In this document: piece after piece, positions 1 to 15,000 of the stretch | Layout of the letters: each line of letters starts with the position of its first letter | How positions within the stretch are numbered: position 1 is the first letter of the stretch | Assembly: GCA_965227805.1 (NCBI GenBank) | Contig: CBDDGJ010000003.1 | Span: 248,001 to 312,000 of the forward strand | Direction: 5' to 3' | Origin: CBDDGJ01 sp965227805 | GTDB lineage: Bacteria; Pseudomonadota; Alphaproteobacteria; RS24 | DNA: 64,000 nucleotides | Notes under the pieces: model-generated | Told to the model about the DNA's origin: nothing | The model's database searches: none | What the model saw: only the letters and a program-made list of their open reading frames with translations | Translations under genes and position numbers: made by a program

Positions 1-3000
1 CCACGCTGGAGCCAAAATGCTCACCTGCCGTGACTTCGCTTAGGTCTTTATCGTAACCGCTACCTAATTGCATGGCATTTGTTGCCCCGCTAAAGCCGCT
101 GCCAGAGAATGTGTATACGCGCACCATGCCGCTATCTGTTTGCGTGTTGGATGCGCCGTCATCCCCTTCTGCGCCAATTACAAGCACACCTGCATCATCG
201 CTAAGCGCAAGGCCAGAGCCGAACATATCACCTGCCTCAAGCGTGGTGACATCCGTATCATAGCCTAACCCCATAATGCCATCTAATGCCAGCGTGCCAT
301 TTGTATCGGTGATTTGATACACCGCACCCGCATCTTGTGTGGTATTGCTCGCGCCATCATCGCCAATCGCGCCCAGCACAATCTGTGTGCCATCACCAGA
401 CATAGCAACACTGCTTAGCATATCGCCAGATTCAAGTGCGGTGAGGTCGAGATCATTCGCCCCGGTATAATCTGCACCAATGGTGCCCGTATGGCTACGT
501 GTTGATAGGTCCAGCATATAGGCGGCACCGGCATTTGTGGTTAAATTATCGCTGCCATCATCACCGGCGGCGGTGGCGATAAGCTGATTGCCATCGGCAG
601 AAAGTGCCACACCACTGCCGAGCAAATCGCTGGCAGCCAAATTACTCGAAAGGTCAATATCATTATTACCGACATAGCCGCTACCAATTATACCATGCAG
701 GCTTGCCCCGGTAAATTTATCGCTTGCGAAGTTATAAATATACACCGCACCGGCATCCGTAATATCATCGGCAAAGCCGTCATCTTGTGTCACGCCCACA
801 GCCAAGCGGGTGGAGTCATCAGACAGCGCCACCGACACACCAAATTGATCGTCTGACGCGCCCCCTTCGGTGTTGATCACCGTTGTTGAGCTTTGCACTT
901 GCAGCGTCGAAAATTCATAATTATCTGGCACACTTCTATCGGAAATCGTGGCTAAAAGCTGCCCCCCCCCGAAATTGAAATCATCAAAGCCAAACAGATA
1001 GACAGTACCCGTATCGTTTGTGCTATTAGAGGAATCGGCAACAGGTGCCCCCACAGCCATGCGGGTGGCATCGCCGCTCATCGCCACGCTCTTGCCGAAA
1101 AGATCGTCCGTAGATAAATCGACATGCGCATCTTTATCGCCTGTATAGCCATAGCCGATAATGCCTTCCAAATCAGCGCCGCCTGCAAAACCACCGCTGG
1201 TGTCATTAAAGCTAAGCAGATAGACCGCACCGGCATCGGTGACAAGATTATCTGCACCATCATCTTTACTTGCCCCCACAGCCAGGCGCAATGAACCATC
1301 GGCTGCTTCGGATAGCGCGACACCAAATAATTCATCTCCAGCCGCCAAATTGCTTAAGCTGGTATCATTAGCCCCAGTAAAGTTTTGCCCGATGGTGCCC
1401 TGATGCGTCACTGTGGCCGAGCTATTGCTTGCCCAGTCAACATCCAGCAAATAGGCACGCCCGGCATAAGCATCCGCTCTACTAGCCGTAGCCACCAATT
1501 TGTCGCCCGCACGATTGAAATCTAATTTGATACCGAAAAGACTATCATCCTCTAAAGCCGCCTCACCGGTGAAATCATCGCTCGTAATTTTTTTGGCTAG
1601 CGCCCCATTGGTGAAGCCCGCATCAAAGCCGAACAAATAGGCCGCACCTCTATCTGTGCCACCCGTATCATCAGTCGCTGCCCCCACGGCTAGCCTGGTG
1701 CCATCTTCATTCAACGCCACACCATAGCCGAAATAATCTTCTGCATTCAACTCCACACTCAAAAAGGATGACCCTTCAGAGATTTTCCCCTGTTTGGTCG
1801 CCGCACCCGCATCGTCTAACGTAAACAGATAGACCGCCCCCGCATCATCGGCACCATCATCATCCAACCACGCGCCTGCGGCCAGACTATTACCATCACC
1901 AGAAAGCGCAACCCCAGCACCAAATCCATCTTCTGTATCAAGGTCGGCAGCAAGGTCTACATTATTACCACCACTATAGCCGCTACCAATTATGCTGGAA
2001 AGCGTCGCCCCACCAAAATCACCATCGGCAAACTCATAAATATAAACCGCACCGGCAATCTCAACATCATTCGCAAAGCCATCATCACGCATTGCCCCGA
2101 CAGCCAAGCGAGTGGCATCATCGCTTAGGGCAACCGCATGGCCGAATTGATCGCCTGAAGCAAGAGCTTGGTGGTAGATATTGTCGACATCATAGCCGGC
2201 TGTAACACCGCCATTCACAAAGGCTGTGCCCAGCACGTGGGTGGTTTCTGCACCCAGTGCATCATAATCACCGATTTTAGCCAGTAATTGCCCATTGGTG
2301 AAATCACTATCATCAAAGCCAAATAGATAGACCGCGCCGGTACCTGAGGTTCCATCCGCACTTTCTGTATTAATAGCTCCTACCGCTAGGCGGCTGGCAT
2401 CACCACTCATGGTGACACCCTGACCAAATTGATCAGCAGAGGATAAATTAACATTCACATCCTTAGCACCATTATAGCCATAGCCGACAACGCCCTCAAC
2501 CGTTGCACCTCCAGTGAACCCACCTGCTTCATCGGCAAAGCTCAAAAGATATACCTCACCACTTTCAGGAAGGCTGCTATCCTGACCAGCAGCAAAACGC
2601 GCACCCAAAGCTAAGCGTAATGTGCCGTCATCAGATTCAGATAGTGCCACACCATAAAATTGATCATTAGGCACCAAATTAGTCAGGCTGGTATCATTGG
2701 CACCGGTGAAGTTTTGACCAATGGTACCCTGATGCGTCACTGTAGCAGAGCTATTGCTTGCCCAGTCGACATCCAGCAAATAAGCACGCCCAGCATAATT
2801 ATCTGCACCAGCGCTAGCAACAACCAGCTTATCACCAGCACGGTTAAAGTCTAAACCGCTACCAAAACGATCTCCGACAGTAAATTCAGTATTACTCCCT
2901 TCAAAGTTAGTAGCATTGATTAAGCCGGCTTGCGCACCATTGATAAAGCCTTCATCAAACCCAAATAAATGGACCTCACCTGAGTCAATAGTGGTATTCG

Positions 3001-6000
3001 CAAAACTATCTGCTACGATTGAACCCACAGCCAGTTTGGTACCATCTATATTTAAAGCCACAGAATAACCGAACTGATCTTCTTCATCCAAATCTACATT
3101 TATTAAGGAAGATGAATTATCAGAGATTTTACCCTGTTTGGTCGCCGCCCCCGCATCATCCAGCGTAAATAAATAGACAGCACCAGCATCCTTCGCCCCA
3201 TCATCATCCAGATAAGCCCCTACGGCGAGACTACTGCCATCGCCCGAAAAAGATACTGCCGACCCGAAACGGTCAGACGTATCAAGATCACTACTGAGGT
3301 CAAGATTATTACCACCACTATAACCATGCCCAATAATGCTTAAAAGTGTGGCACCGCCAAAATCACCATCGGCAAAATCATAAATATAAACTTCACCAGA
3401 ATCTACGAGGTCATTGGTAAAACCATCACCGCCCCAATTTCCCACAGCCAAACGCGTGGCATCGTCATTTAAACTTAAGCCATGACCGAAAAAGTCTGTA
3501 CTATCAAGGTCTTGGTGGTAAACATCATAGCCGGCGGAAATAACGCTAAGCCCGCTGGTGGATACTGTATCGCCCCTATCGCCAATGCTGCCCAAAAGCT
3601 GGCCATTTTTGAAATTACTATTATCAAAGCCGAATAGATATACCGCACCCGTATCCACCGTGCCATCAGCAGCATCGGCGAACCAAGCCCCCACTGCCAT
3701 GCGGCTGGCATCACCACTCATGGCTACGCTTTTGCCGAAACGATCACCTTCAGATAAACCAATATGCACATCCTTAGCGCCGGTATAGCCATGGCCGATA
3801 ATGCCTTCCAAATCAGCACCACCCGCAAAGCCGCCGCTGGTGTCGCTAAAGCTCAATAGATAAACCGCACCGGCATCTTCGACACTATTATCCGCACCAG
3901 AATCATTCCTCGCGCCCACAGCTAGGCGCAATGTGCCATCCGCGGCTTCCGATAAAGCCACGTTCTGTATAAGATCGTTATTTTCCAAATTGGCTAGGCT
4001 GGTATCATTAGCACCGGTGAAGTTTTTCCCGATCGTGCCCTGATGCATCACTGTGGCCGAAGCATTATCGCTTGCCCAGTCAACATCTAGCAAATAGACG
4101 CGGCCAGCACTGTTATCCGCAGCATGGGCAACAACTGCGAGCTTATCGCCAGCGCGGTTAAAATCTAATCCGCTACCGAAACGCTCAATACCAACAAATG
4201 CCGCATTACTATCGACAAAATTATTGGCATTGATGATGCCTGCTTGTGTGCCATTGGTGAAGCCGGCATCGAAACCAAACAAATAGGCCGCACCAGAATT
4301 ACTAAAGCCGGTATCATCATCATATGCCCCTACAGCCAGGCGCGTGCCATCTTCATTCAAAGCAACACTATAGCCGAAAAGGTCATCTGCATCTAAATCC
4401 ACACTTAAGAAGTCGGAGCCATCAGAGATTTTGCCCTGTTTGGTGGCAGCCCCCGCATCATCTAGTGTAAATAGATAGACCGCCCCGGAATCATGTCCGG
4501 CATCATCCTGTCCGCCATCGTCATCGCGATGCGTCCCTACGGCCAGACTATTGCCATCACCGGAAAATGCCAGCGAAGCACCGAAATGGTCAATGGCATC
4601 AAGGTCGGCAGCAAGGTCCAGATTATTACCGCCGCTATAGCCATGGCCAATAATGCTGGAAAGTGTGGCGCCACCAAAATCACCATCGGCAAAATCATAA
4701 ATATACACCGCACCAACACCCTGTGTATCACCAGCAAAACCGTTATCATAACCCGCACCCACGGCTAAGCGGGTGGCATCACCGTTCAGCGCAATACCGT
4801 AACCAAATGCGTTAGTTTCATGAAGGTCCTGATGGTAAACATTGCCGACCTCATAGCCATCTGTAACACCGCCATTCACAAAAGCTCCACCTAGCACAGC
4901 TGTTGTTTCTGTGCCTAATGCACCATAATTACCGATTTTAGCTAGTAATTGCCCATTGGTGAAATCACTATCATCAAAGCCGAATAGATACACCGCGCCA
5001 CTGTTACCATCTAAACCAGATGCAAAATCTGTACGAGACGCCCCCACCGCCACACGCTGTGCGCCAGCAGAGATGCTTATGCTACTACCAAAAATATCGC
5101 CTGACGATAAATTGATATTTACATCCTTATCACCGTTATAGCCATGCCCGATTATACCTTCGAGTGTTGCCCCTCCGGTGAAACCGCCACTTGTATCGCT
5201 AAAACTCAGCATGTAAACTGCACCGGCATCCCCAACATCATTATTCGCACCATCATCCGTATGTGCACCCAAGGCTAAGCGCAAACTGCCATCTGCAGCT
5301 TCGGATAATTCTACACTACGCAATTCATCAAAAGTTTCCAAATTGCTCAGGCTGGTATCATTGGCACCGGTGAAGTTTTGCCCTATCGTGCCCTGATGCG
5401 TCACTGTAGCGGAGCTATTGCTCGCCCAGTCAACATCCAGCAAATAGGCGCGCCCGGCAGCACTATCCGCGCCCATGGCAGATACAACTAATTTATCGCC
5501 TGTGCTATTAAAATCTACATCAGTGCCAAAATAATAATTTTCCTCCAGAACCGCTGTGCCACTGAAATTATCGTAATCAATATGACCTGCTAGCGTGCCA
5601 TTGGTGAAACCTCCATCAAAGCCAAACAAATGCACCTCGCCTGAATTACTAAAACCACTATCATCTCCCCCCGTTGCACCCACCGCCAACTTGGTGCCAT
5701 CTTGGTTTAAGGATACACTAAAACCAAATTGATCATTTGATTCTAGACTGGTTACTTGTATTTCTGATTCATCCGAATCCGAGATTTCCCCTTTTTTGGT
5801 GGCAGAACCCACATCATCTAGCGTGAATAGATGAACAGCACCAGCAGTGCTACCATCATCATCAGGCGCACCCACAGCTAGACTGCTTCCATCACCAGAC
5901 AAGGCAATACCATTACCAAAATAATCATTTGCTTCAAGATCAGCACTAAGGTCTAAATTATTACCGCCACTATAGCCCACACCGATTATGCTGGAAAGCG

Positions 6001-9000
6001 TGGCGCCACCAAAATCACCATCGGCAAAGTCATAAATATAGACCGCACCAGCAGACGCAATATTATCAGCAAAACCATCGTCATGGGATGCACCGACAGC
6101 CAAACGGGTGGCATCATCACTTAGGGCGACACCAGAACCAAAAATATCACTACCATCAAGGTTTTGGTGATAGACTGTGGTGTCGCCTGCAGACAGGGTG
6201 AGAAGGCCGTTGGCAGCGTCACTACGGTCGCCAATAGACCCCATCAACCGGCCATTGGTGAAATCACTGTCATCAAAGCCGAATAGGTGAACCATACCCA
6301 TATTTTGCGTGCCACCAGTGACATCGAAACCAAGTGCACCTACTGCCAAGCGGTTGGCATCACCACTCATTGAAATGTCCCAGCCTAAATAATTAACATC
6401 AGACAAATCAACATGTACATCCTTATCGCCCGTATAACCATGACCGATTATACCTTGGAGTGTGGCCCCACCAGCAAAACCGCCACTTGTATCACTAAAG
6501 CTCAACATATAAATCGCACCAGAATCTGTTTCGTTATTACCTTTACCGTCATCATCTCTAGACGATAAAGCCAGACGTAATGTGCCATCGGCAGCTTCTG
6601 ATAATGCCACACTATAAAGCCGATCCTCGGATTCTAAATTGGTTAGACTGGCATCATTGGCACCAATGTAGTTTTGCCCTATCGTGCCCTGATGCGTCAC
6701 TGTGGCGGAAGAATTGCTTTCCCAGTCAACATCCAGCAAATAAGCACGTCCAGCATAATTGTCTGCAACATTGGAAACAACAACCAATTTATCACCAACA
6801 CTGTTAAAGTCTAATCCAATACCAAAAGCATAACCATCTCCTAAAGCCGTATCACCAGTAAAATTATTACCATTGGCTATACCAGCTTGCGCACCATTGG
6901 TGAAATTTGAATCATCAAAGCCAAACAAATAAGCCGCACCTGTGCTTATACCATTCGTTTTCTCACCAGTCGCACCTACAGCCAGCTTGGTTCCATCCGC
7001 ATTTAAGGCCACAGAATAACCAAAAGTATGATTCTCATTGCCCAAATCAACCCTTATTAAAGAATTTTCATTATCAGAGATTTTCCCTTTTCTGGTAGCA
7101 GCACCAGTATCATCTAACGTAAATAGATAGACCGCACCAGCATTGATAGAATTGTCATCATCACCAGCCGCACCCACAGCCAGACTATTACCATCGTCCG
7201 ACAAGGCAACCGCACCACCAAAAGAATCACCTCCCCCAAGATCGGAAGCAAGGTTATAATTATTATCGCCGCTATAGCCCTCACCAATGATACTGGAAAG
7301 CGTCGCGCCGCCAAAATCACCATCGGCAAAATCATATATATAAACGGCACCAGCACTAAGGACATCATCAGCAAAGCCATCATCGTAACGTGCACCGACA
7401 GCCAAACGGGTAGCATCACCGCTTAAAGCAACACCTGAACCAAACTCATCCTCAGCATCAACATTTTGGTGATAGACAGTGCCGACATCATAGCCTGCCG
7501 TGACACCTGTGCTTGTGGCTGTTCCCAACACGTGGGTGGTTTCTGCGCCTAATGCGCCATACTCACCGATTCTAGCCATAAGCTGGCCATTGGTGAAATC
7601 ACTATCATCAAAACCGAATAGATAGACCGCGCCGGTATTGCTTGTGCCATCGGGGCTTTCTGATCGAAATGCACTTATAGCAAGGCGTGTTGCATCACCG
7701 CTCATAGCTATACCGTGACCAAAATAGTCATCTGGATCTAGATTATCAATATCGATATCTTTATCACCAGTGTAGCCGCGACCAGCAATGCCCTCTAGCG
7801 TGGCACCGCCGGCAAAGCCGCCTTGTGTGTCGCTAAAGCTCAGCATGTAAACCGCACCGACGCGCTCGGCACTAATGTTATCCGCGCCATCATCGCCATG
7901 GGCAGCCAAGGCTAAGCGCAAAGTGCCATCATCTGCCTCAGACAAAGTCGCCCGGAATAACCAATCACCTTCTTCTAAATTGGCAAGGCTGGTATCATTC
8001 GCGCCCGTAAAGTTTTGCCCAATGGTGCCCTGATGTGTGGCGATGGCGTTGTCATTTCCATCCCAATCTATATCCAGCAAATAGGCACGCCCGGCGCTAT
8101 TTTCTGCACCATAAGCGGTGGCAATCAGCTTATCACCTTCCCCATTAAAATCTAAACCAGTGCCAAAATTAGTATCAGCCACCAATTCTGCATTGCTGCC
8201 AACAAAATTATCGGCATTGATGAACCCCGCTTGTGCGCCATTGGCAAAACCTGCATCAAAGCCAAACAAATAAACCGCGCCTGAATTTTCAAGAGTATTG
8301 CCCGTGCCATCTGCATAATAGGCCCCTACAGCTAAGCGGGTGCCATCTTCATTCAAGGCGACATCAATACCAAAGCTATCACTTTCATCTAAATTTACTT
8401 GTATCTCTGATGCATCTGAATCGGAGATTTTGCCTTGTTTGGTGGTGGCACCGGCGTCATCCAGCGTAAATAAATAGACTGCACCGGTATTTTCATCATC
8501 ATCATCATCATACCAAGCACCTACAGCTAAGCTATTGCCATCACCCGATAAGGCAAGCCCCATACCAAAATTATCCTCTACATCAAGATCCGCGCTAAGG
8601 TCTACATTATTACCGCCGCTATAACCCGCGCCGATTATGCCAGAAAGTGTGGCGCCGCCAAAATCAGCATCGGAAAAGTCGTAAATATAGACCGCACCAG
8701 AAGCATCAAGGCTATTACCAAAACCGTCATCGAGGTATGCACCTACAGCTAAGCGGGTGGCATCATCGCTTAGAGCAAGATCCGAACCAAACTGATCATT
8801 CGTATCAAGGCTTTGGTGGTAAACTTGATTTCCATCGACAATCACGGTGGTGAGCGTGGTGTCTGCCGCTTGGCTTGTTTCGGTTATTTGTGCGGTTACC
8901 ACCTCTATATCTCTAAGTGCGGCAAACTCATAATTGCCTGGCAAGGCTAAATCTTCAATTGTGGCGATGATTTGGCCATTGCTGAAATCACTATCATCAA

Positions 9001-12000
9001 AACCTATCAGTTTGACAGCGCCTACCTCACCTTCGCCGGCTTGGCTATCGGCATTATACGCACCGACAACCATGCGGCTGGCATCAGCAGAAAGCGCAAT
9101 GCTGCGGCCTAATCCGTCGCCCGTGCTGCCAACATCAACATCCTTAGCACCTGTATAGCCATTACCGATAATGCCCTCCAAAGAGGCACCACCGCTATAG
9201 CCACCTTCTGTATCAGCAAAACTTAGCATATATACCGCACCGGCATTGGCAGCATTATCAAGGGCGCCATCATCATTTGCGGCGCCTATGGCCAGGCGCA
9301 AACTGCCATCTGCTGCCTCGGACAAAGCAATACGCGAAAGCTGGTCACCTGCTTCTAGCGCGGCGACAGCCGATAAATCCGTATCATTAGCGCCATTAAA
9401 GCCCATGCCAATAGTGCCACGATGCACCGCTTGTGTGGTGTCTTTGCTTATCCAATCTATATCCATTAAATAGGCGCGCCCGGCTGAGCTATCTGCACCA
9501 TAAGCACCCACAACCAGCTTATCGCCAAATTGGTTGAAATCCAAACCCGAACCGAAATAAGCATCCTCTGCCAAGGCGGCATCACCGCTGAAGTCATCGG
9601 CATCAATAATACCAGCTGCTGCGCCATTTTCGAAGCCTTCATTAAAGCCAAACAGATAGACCGCACCGGTATTTTCTGTGCCATCGGCGCTATCATCACC
9701 ATAAGCACCTACGGCCAGCTTGGTGCCATCTGTGTTTAAGGCAAGGCCGAAGCCGAAATAATCATTTTGATCTAAGCCGCCGCTAATTAAACTTGACTCA
9801 GCGGATAGTTTATCCTTTTGGGTTATGTTATCTGCGTCATCCAGGGTAAACAGATAAACCGCACCCGCATTGGTCGCCCCATCATCATCTTGCGATGCGC
9901 CCACGGCAAGGCTATTGCCATCACCAGAAAGCGCAACGGATTCACCAAAATAATCAACCGCACCAAGCAGGACATTCACATTATTTGTGCCGCTATAGCC
10001 AGCCCCCATAATGCTGGTAAGTTGCGCCCCACCAAAATCACCATCGGCGAAGTCATACAGATAAACCGCACCGGCATTGGTTGTGTCGCCAGCCACACCG
10101 TCATCAAAGCGCGCGCCAACGGCTAAGCGTGTGGCATCATCGCTCAAGCTAACGCCCGAACCAAATTGGTCAAGCTCACCAATATCCTGATGATAGCTGG
10201 TCTCTTGCGTTGTGGGGTCGGTAAGCGAAACAAGTGCGCTGACATCCGCCCCACGATCAGCAATTGTGCCTAAAAGTTTACCATCGGTAAAGTCGGAATC
10301 AGCAAAGCCAAACAGATACACCGCGCCCGTATCGGGTGTGCCATCAGCAGAAGCGGTAAAATGTCCACCCACAGCCATGCGGGTGGCATCACCGCTCATG
10401 GCTACGCTTTGGCCGAAATAATCATCCTGAGATAAATCGACATGCACATCCTTATCGCCATTATAGCCATGGCCGATAATGCCTTCCAATGTTGCACCGC
10501 CAGCAAACCCACCGCTGGTGTCGCTAAAGCTCAGCAGATAAACCGCACCAGCATCAATAACATTATTATCCGCACCATCATCATTCCTCGCGCTCAAAGC
10601 CAAGCGCAATGTGCCATCATCGGCTTCGGATAAAGCCACACGGAATAACTCATCACCGCCCTCTAAATTACTCAGGCTGGCATCATTGACACCGGTGAAG
10701 TTTTGCCCAATCGTGCCCTGATGCGTCACTGTGGCCGAAGCATTATCGCTCGCCCAATCAACATCCAGCAAATAGGCGCGCCCGGCAACACTATCTGTAT
10801 TAGAAGCAGTGACCACCAGCTTATCGCCTGCGCCATTAAAATCTAACCCTACACCAAACCGACCATATTCCACTAAAGCCACCTCACCGGTAAAATCATC
10901 ACTCGCAATCTTTTTGGCTTGCGCCCCATTGGTGAAACCGGCATCAAAACCAAACAAATAAGCCGCACCTCTATTGTCGCCACCTGTATCATCACCAAAT
11001 GCACCCACGGCCAGCCTGGTTCCATCTTCATTCAACGCCACACCATAGCCGAACAAATCATCTGCGTCCAAATCCACGCTTAAGAAAGATGAACTATCAG
11101 AGATTTTGCCCTGTTTGGTCGCCGCACCCGCATCATTTAGCGTAAACAGATAGACCGCGCCGGCATCAGCACCCCCATCACTATCACCAGACGCTCCTAT
11201 AGCGAGGCTATTTCCATCACCCGAAAACGCAATCCCATCACCAAACAGGTCTTCTTCATCAAGGTCGGTAGCAAGGTCAAGATTATTACCGCCACTATAG
11301 CCAACACCGATTATACTTGAAAGTGTCGCGCCGCCGAAGTCACCATCGGCAAAGTCATAAACATAGACCGCACCGGCATCAGTCATATCATTGGCAAAGC
11401 CATCATCCCTACGCGCGCCCACAGCCAGGCGTGTGGCATCATCGTTTAAGGCAACCGCTTGGCCAAAATTATCCCCCTCGAGGTTTTGGTGGTAAACATT
11501 GCCGACATCATAGCTTGCTGAAACGCCATCGCTTGTGGCAACGCCCATCACGCCAGTCGTCTCTGTTCCCAACGCATCATAATCACCGATTTCCCCAATT
11601 AGTCGCCCATTGGTGAAATTACTATTGTCAAAACCAAACAGATACACCGCACCCGTATTTTCTGTGCCATCTGCACTGTCATTACTAATCATACCCGCTG
11701 CCATGCGTGTGGCATCGCTATTCATGGCAACACTCCACCCAAGCAGGTCACCCTCAGACAAATCAAGATGCACATCCTTATCGCCACTATAGCCATGGCC
11801 CATAATGCCCTCAAGTGCCGCCCCGCCAGCAAACCCACCCGTGGTATCATTAAAGCTCAGCATATAAATGGCACCGACCCTTTCGGCGCTATTACCAGCC
11901 CCATCATCTTCGCGGGCTGTCAAAGCCAGACGCAATGTGCCATCTGCGGCTTCGGATAAGGCCGCATCAAACATTCTATCGCCTGCTTCCAAATTGCTCA

Positions 12001-15000
12001 AGCTGGTATCATTAGCCCCAGTAAAGTTTTGCCCAATCGTGCCCTGATGCGTCACTGTGGCCGAAGCATTATCACTCGCCCAGTCAACATCCAGCAAATA
12101 GGCACGCCCAGCAAGCACATCCATGCCTTCGGCAACGGCAACCAGCTTATCGCCCGTGCTGTTAAAATCTAAACCAATACCCAAAAAAGCAGAATCGGTC
12201 TGACCCAAGGCTGGGTCACTAGCTAAACCATCCGCATTGATGACGGTAGCTTGCGCAGCATTAGTAAAACCAGAATCAAAGCCGAACAGATAAACCGCAC
12301 CTGTAGATTGTGTTCCATCGGCACTATCAGCACCAATGGCCCCTACAGCCAATTTGGTGCCGTCTTGATTTAGGGACACAGAATAACCAAAATAATCTGC
12401 AGCATCGAGACCAATATTTAGTAAGGATGCCGTATCATTAGAGAGCTTACCTTTTTTAGTGGCGTTATTGGAATCATCTAATGTAAACAAATAGACTGCA
12501 CCAGTATCAAATACACCCGCGGAATCAGTTTGCGATGCACCCACGGCAAGGCTATTACCATCACCCGACAGTGCAACCCCATTACCAAAAAAATCATTCG
12601 TACTAAGGTCATCACTTAGATCAATATTATTGCCACCACTATAACCCGCGCCGATTATGCTGACAAGCTCTGCGCCACCAAAATCGCCATCGGCAAAGTC
12701 ATAAACATACACTGCGCCAGAAGCACTTAAATCATCGGCAAAGCCATCATCATAGCGTGCGCCAACGGCCAAGCGTGTGGCATCATCGCTTAGGGTAACG
12801 CTACTGCCAAACTCATCGTCCCCGTCAAGGCCTTGGTGATAAATACTAACATCATCTGACGCAATAATTGTGAGTGTGGAAACCGTATCAGTGGAACCAA
12901 GCAAAATACCAGGATTGCTCTCATAGCCCTGGCCGATAACACCAACAATTGCACCATTATCAAATGCGTTATTAGAAAATTCAAATAAACGCACCGCGCC
13001 AAGCCCGCTATTTTCATCTTGCGCGCCAGCATCGCCAATCGACCCCGCAACCATACGCGAGGCAGAACCATTTACCGCCACTGAAGACCCGAAGCGGTCT
13101 TCCGCATCTAGCGCAATGCCAAATGATTTTGTGCCAGAAAACCCGTCTGTGGCGCTATAGCCTAGGCCGATAGAGCCATCAAGCGCGCCACCGGTGAGGT
13201 CGGTATTATCAAATGTGAATAAATGCACACTCCCCGAAGCATCAGCGGAATCAAGCGCGCCATCACTCAAAGGTGCACCGACCACAAGCGCGGTGCCATC
13301 ACTCGACAAAGCAACCGCAGACCCAAAAGCATCACCGCGATCAATAACCGCACTTACATCTACATCATTTGCGCCTGCATAACCGGCGCCGATTTTACCA
13401 ACCTCTTCTGGGTTTGTGATTGTGTCTAGCGTAAATAAATAAACTGCGCCACTATCAGAATAATTATTGCCAAAGCCGTCATCCTGATTAGCCCCAACCG
13501 CTAAAACGCTGGCATCGCCCGAAAGGGCTACGGCAGACCCAAAGGCATCCCCCTTATTGACAAGCAATGCAGCTGAGCTCACTGTTGTTTGTAGTGACCC
13601 ATCAGAGAAATTTCCGTTTGTTTCATCAAAGGTGAATAAAAACACCTCACCCGTATCTGTATCAAGGCCGCCCGTGGCACCGACAGCCAGATAACGACCA
13701 CTATCATCAAGCGCAACGCCCGCACCAAAATTATCGCCTGCACCGAGTTCGGCAACATTCACATCATTGGCGGACGTGCCAATATAGCCCGAACCGACTG
13801 TGCCAATATGTGTATAGGCTGTTTCGGTATCATTTAGCTCAAACAAATAGGCAGCGCCTGAATCAGTTACGCCATTGGTTGCGCCATCATCACCGGTTGC
13901 ACCAATCACCATATGCGACCCGTCAAAATCAACCGCCAAAGAGGCACCAAAGCTATCCCCCGAAGCCAAGCTCAGATCAACATTGCCATCGCCTGTATAA
14001 TCAGCACCGATAATGCCCGCTAATGATGCATTGCTAAAATTGCCATCGGTAAATTCATAAATATAAACCGCACCGGCATTGCTTACAGTATTGGTTAAGC
14101 CGTCATCGCCCGCAGCACCCACAGCCAAAAGCGTGCCATCATCAGAAAGGGCGACACTCGTGCCAAGCCCGTCACCCGTGGTGGCGCTATCACCGCCCTC
14201 AACCGCATCGGTCGGCACGTCATCGCTAAGCTGGCCGGCACTCAATACCGCCGTATAGACCCAATTACCAATCTCGCTCGCATCACCAATGATGGTATTG
14301 CCTATCGTTAAATCAGCCGGATCAAGCAGAATATCACCGCCCACACCCGTTGCAATTTTGCTAAGCTCAACGCGGCGCAATGTCTCCCTAGCAGACACCT
14401 CAACCGAACCGCCGGAAATACCATCCGCATCGATCGCACCTAAAAATGTTGTTTGCTCATCTGCCCACACAATCGCCGTGCCGCCTTCGCCAGAACTACC
14501 AGAAACCCGGATTGACGTGCTGTCATTGATAAATGTTTCGCTTGCAGAGTCTATGTATTCAAGCTCGCCCCAGCGCGCGACAAAATCTTCATAAAATACA
14601 TCATTATCCGCATCACGTTGCTTGCCCCCCTGGAAAGCACCACCAATACGCGCAAGCCCGCCAACCGAGTCACCCGATGCATCAATACGTGCAGATAATA
14701 AGCGAATATCATCGCCTTCAATATCAATCTGCCCGCCCTTACCATAAAGCCCGCGCGCCAGATAAGTGCCCGAAGAGGCGAATTGACGCCCCCCGTCAAC
14801 ACGAATCGTGCCGCCATGCAAACGACCCGATGCATCTACGCGGCTATGCGAGCCTTCCAATATGTTGCCATCTGTTTGAATGGTAATATCACCACCCGAA
14901 CCCCGCTGGCCAATGGCTTCAATTTTATCGCCCAAAGAAACTTTATCGCGCCCTTCAACCCGAATGGTGCCGCCCGTTTCACCCGAGGCACTTACCAAAC

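Noticed and set aside
850..12850. CRISPR-like or satellite repeat array
   Set aside because: The repeats are far longer than CRISPR units, are not separated by unique spacers, keep a reading frame and code for protein.
1..14250. Many repeated short plus-strand and minus-strand frames in the repeat block
   Set aside because: They recur with the same ~1.33-kb period as the real repeats, which shows that they are frame shadows of the repeat units.
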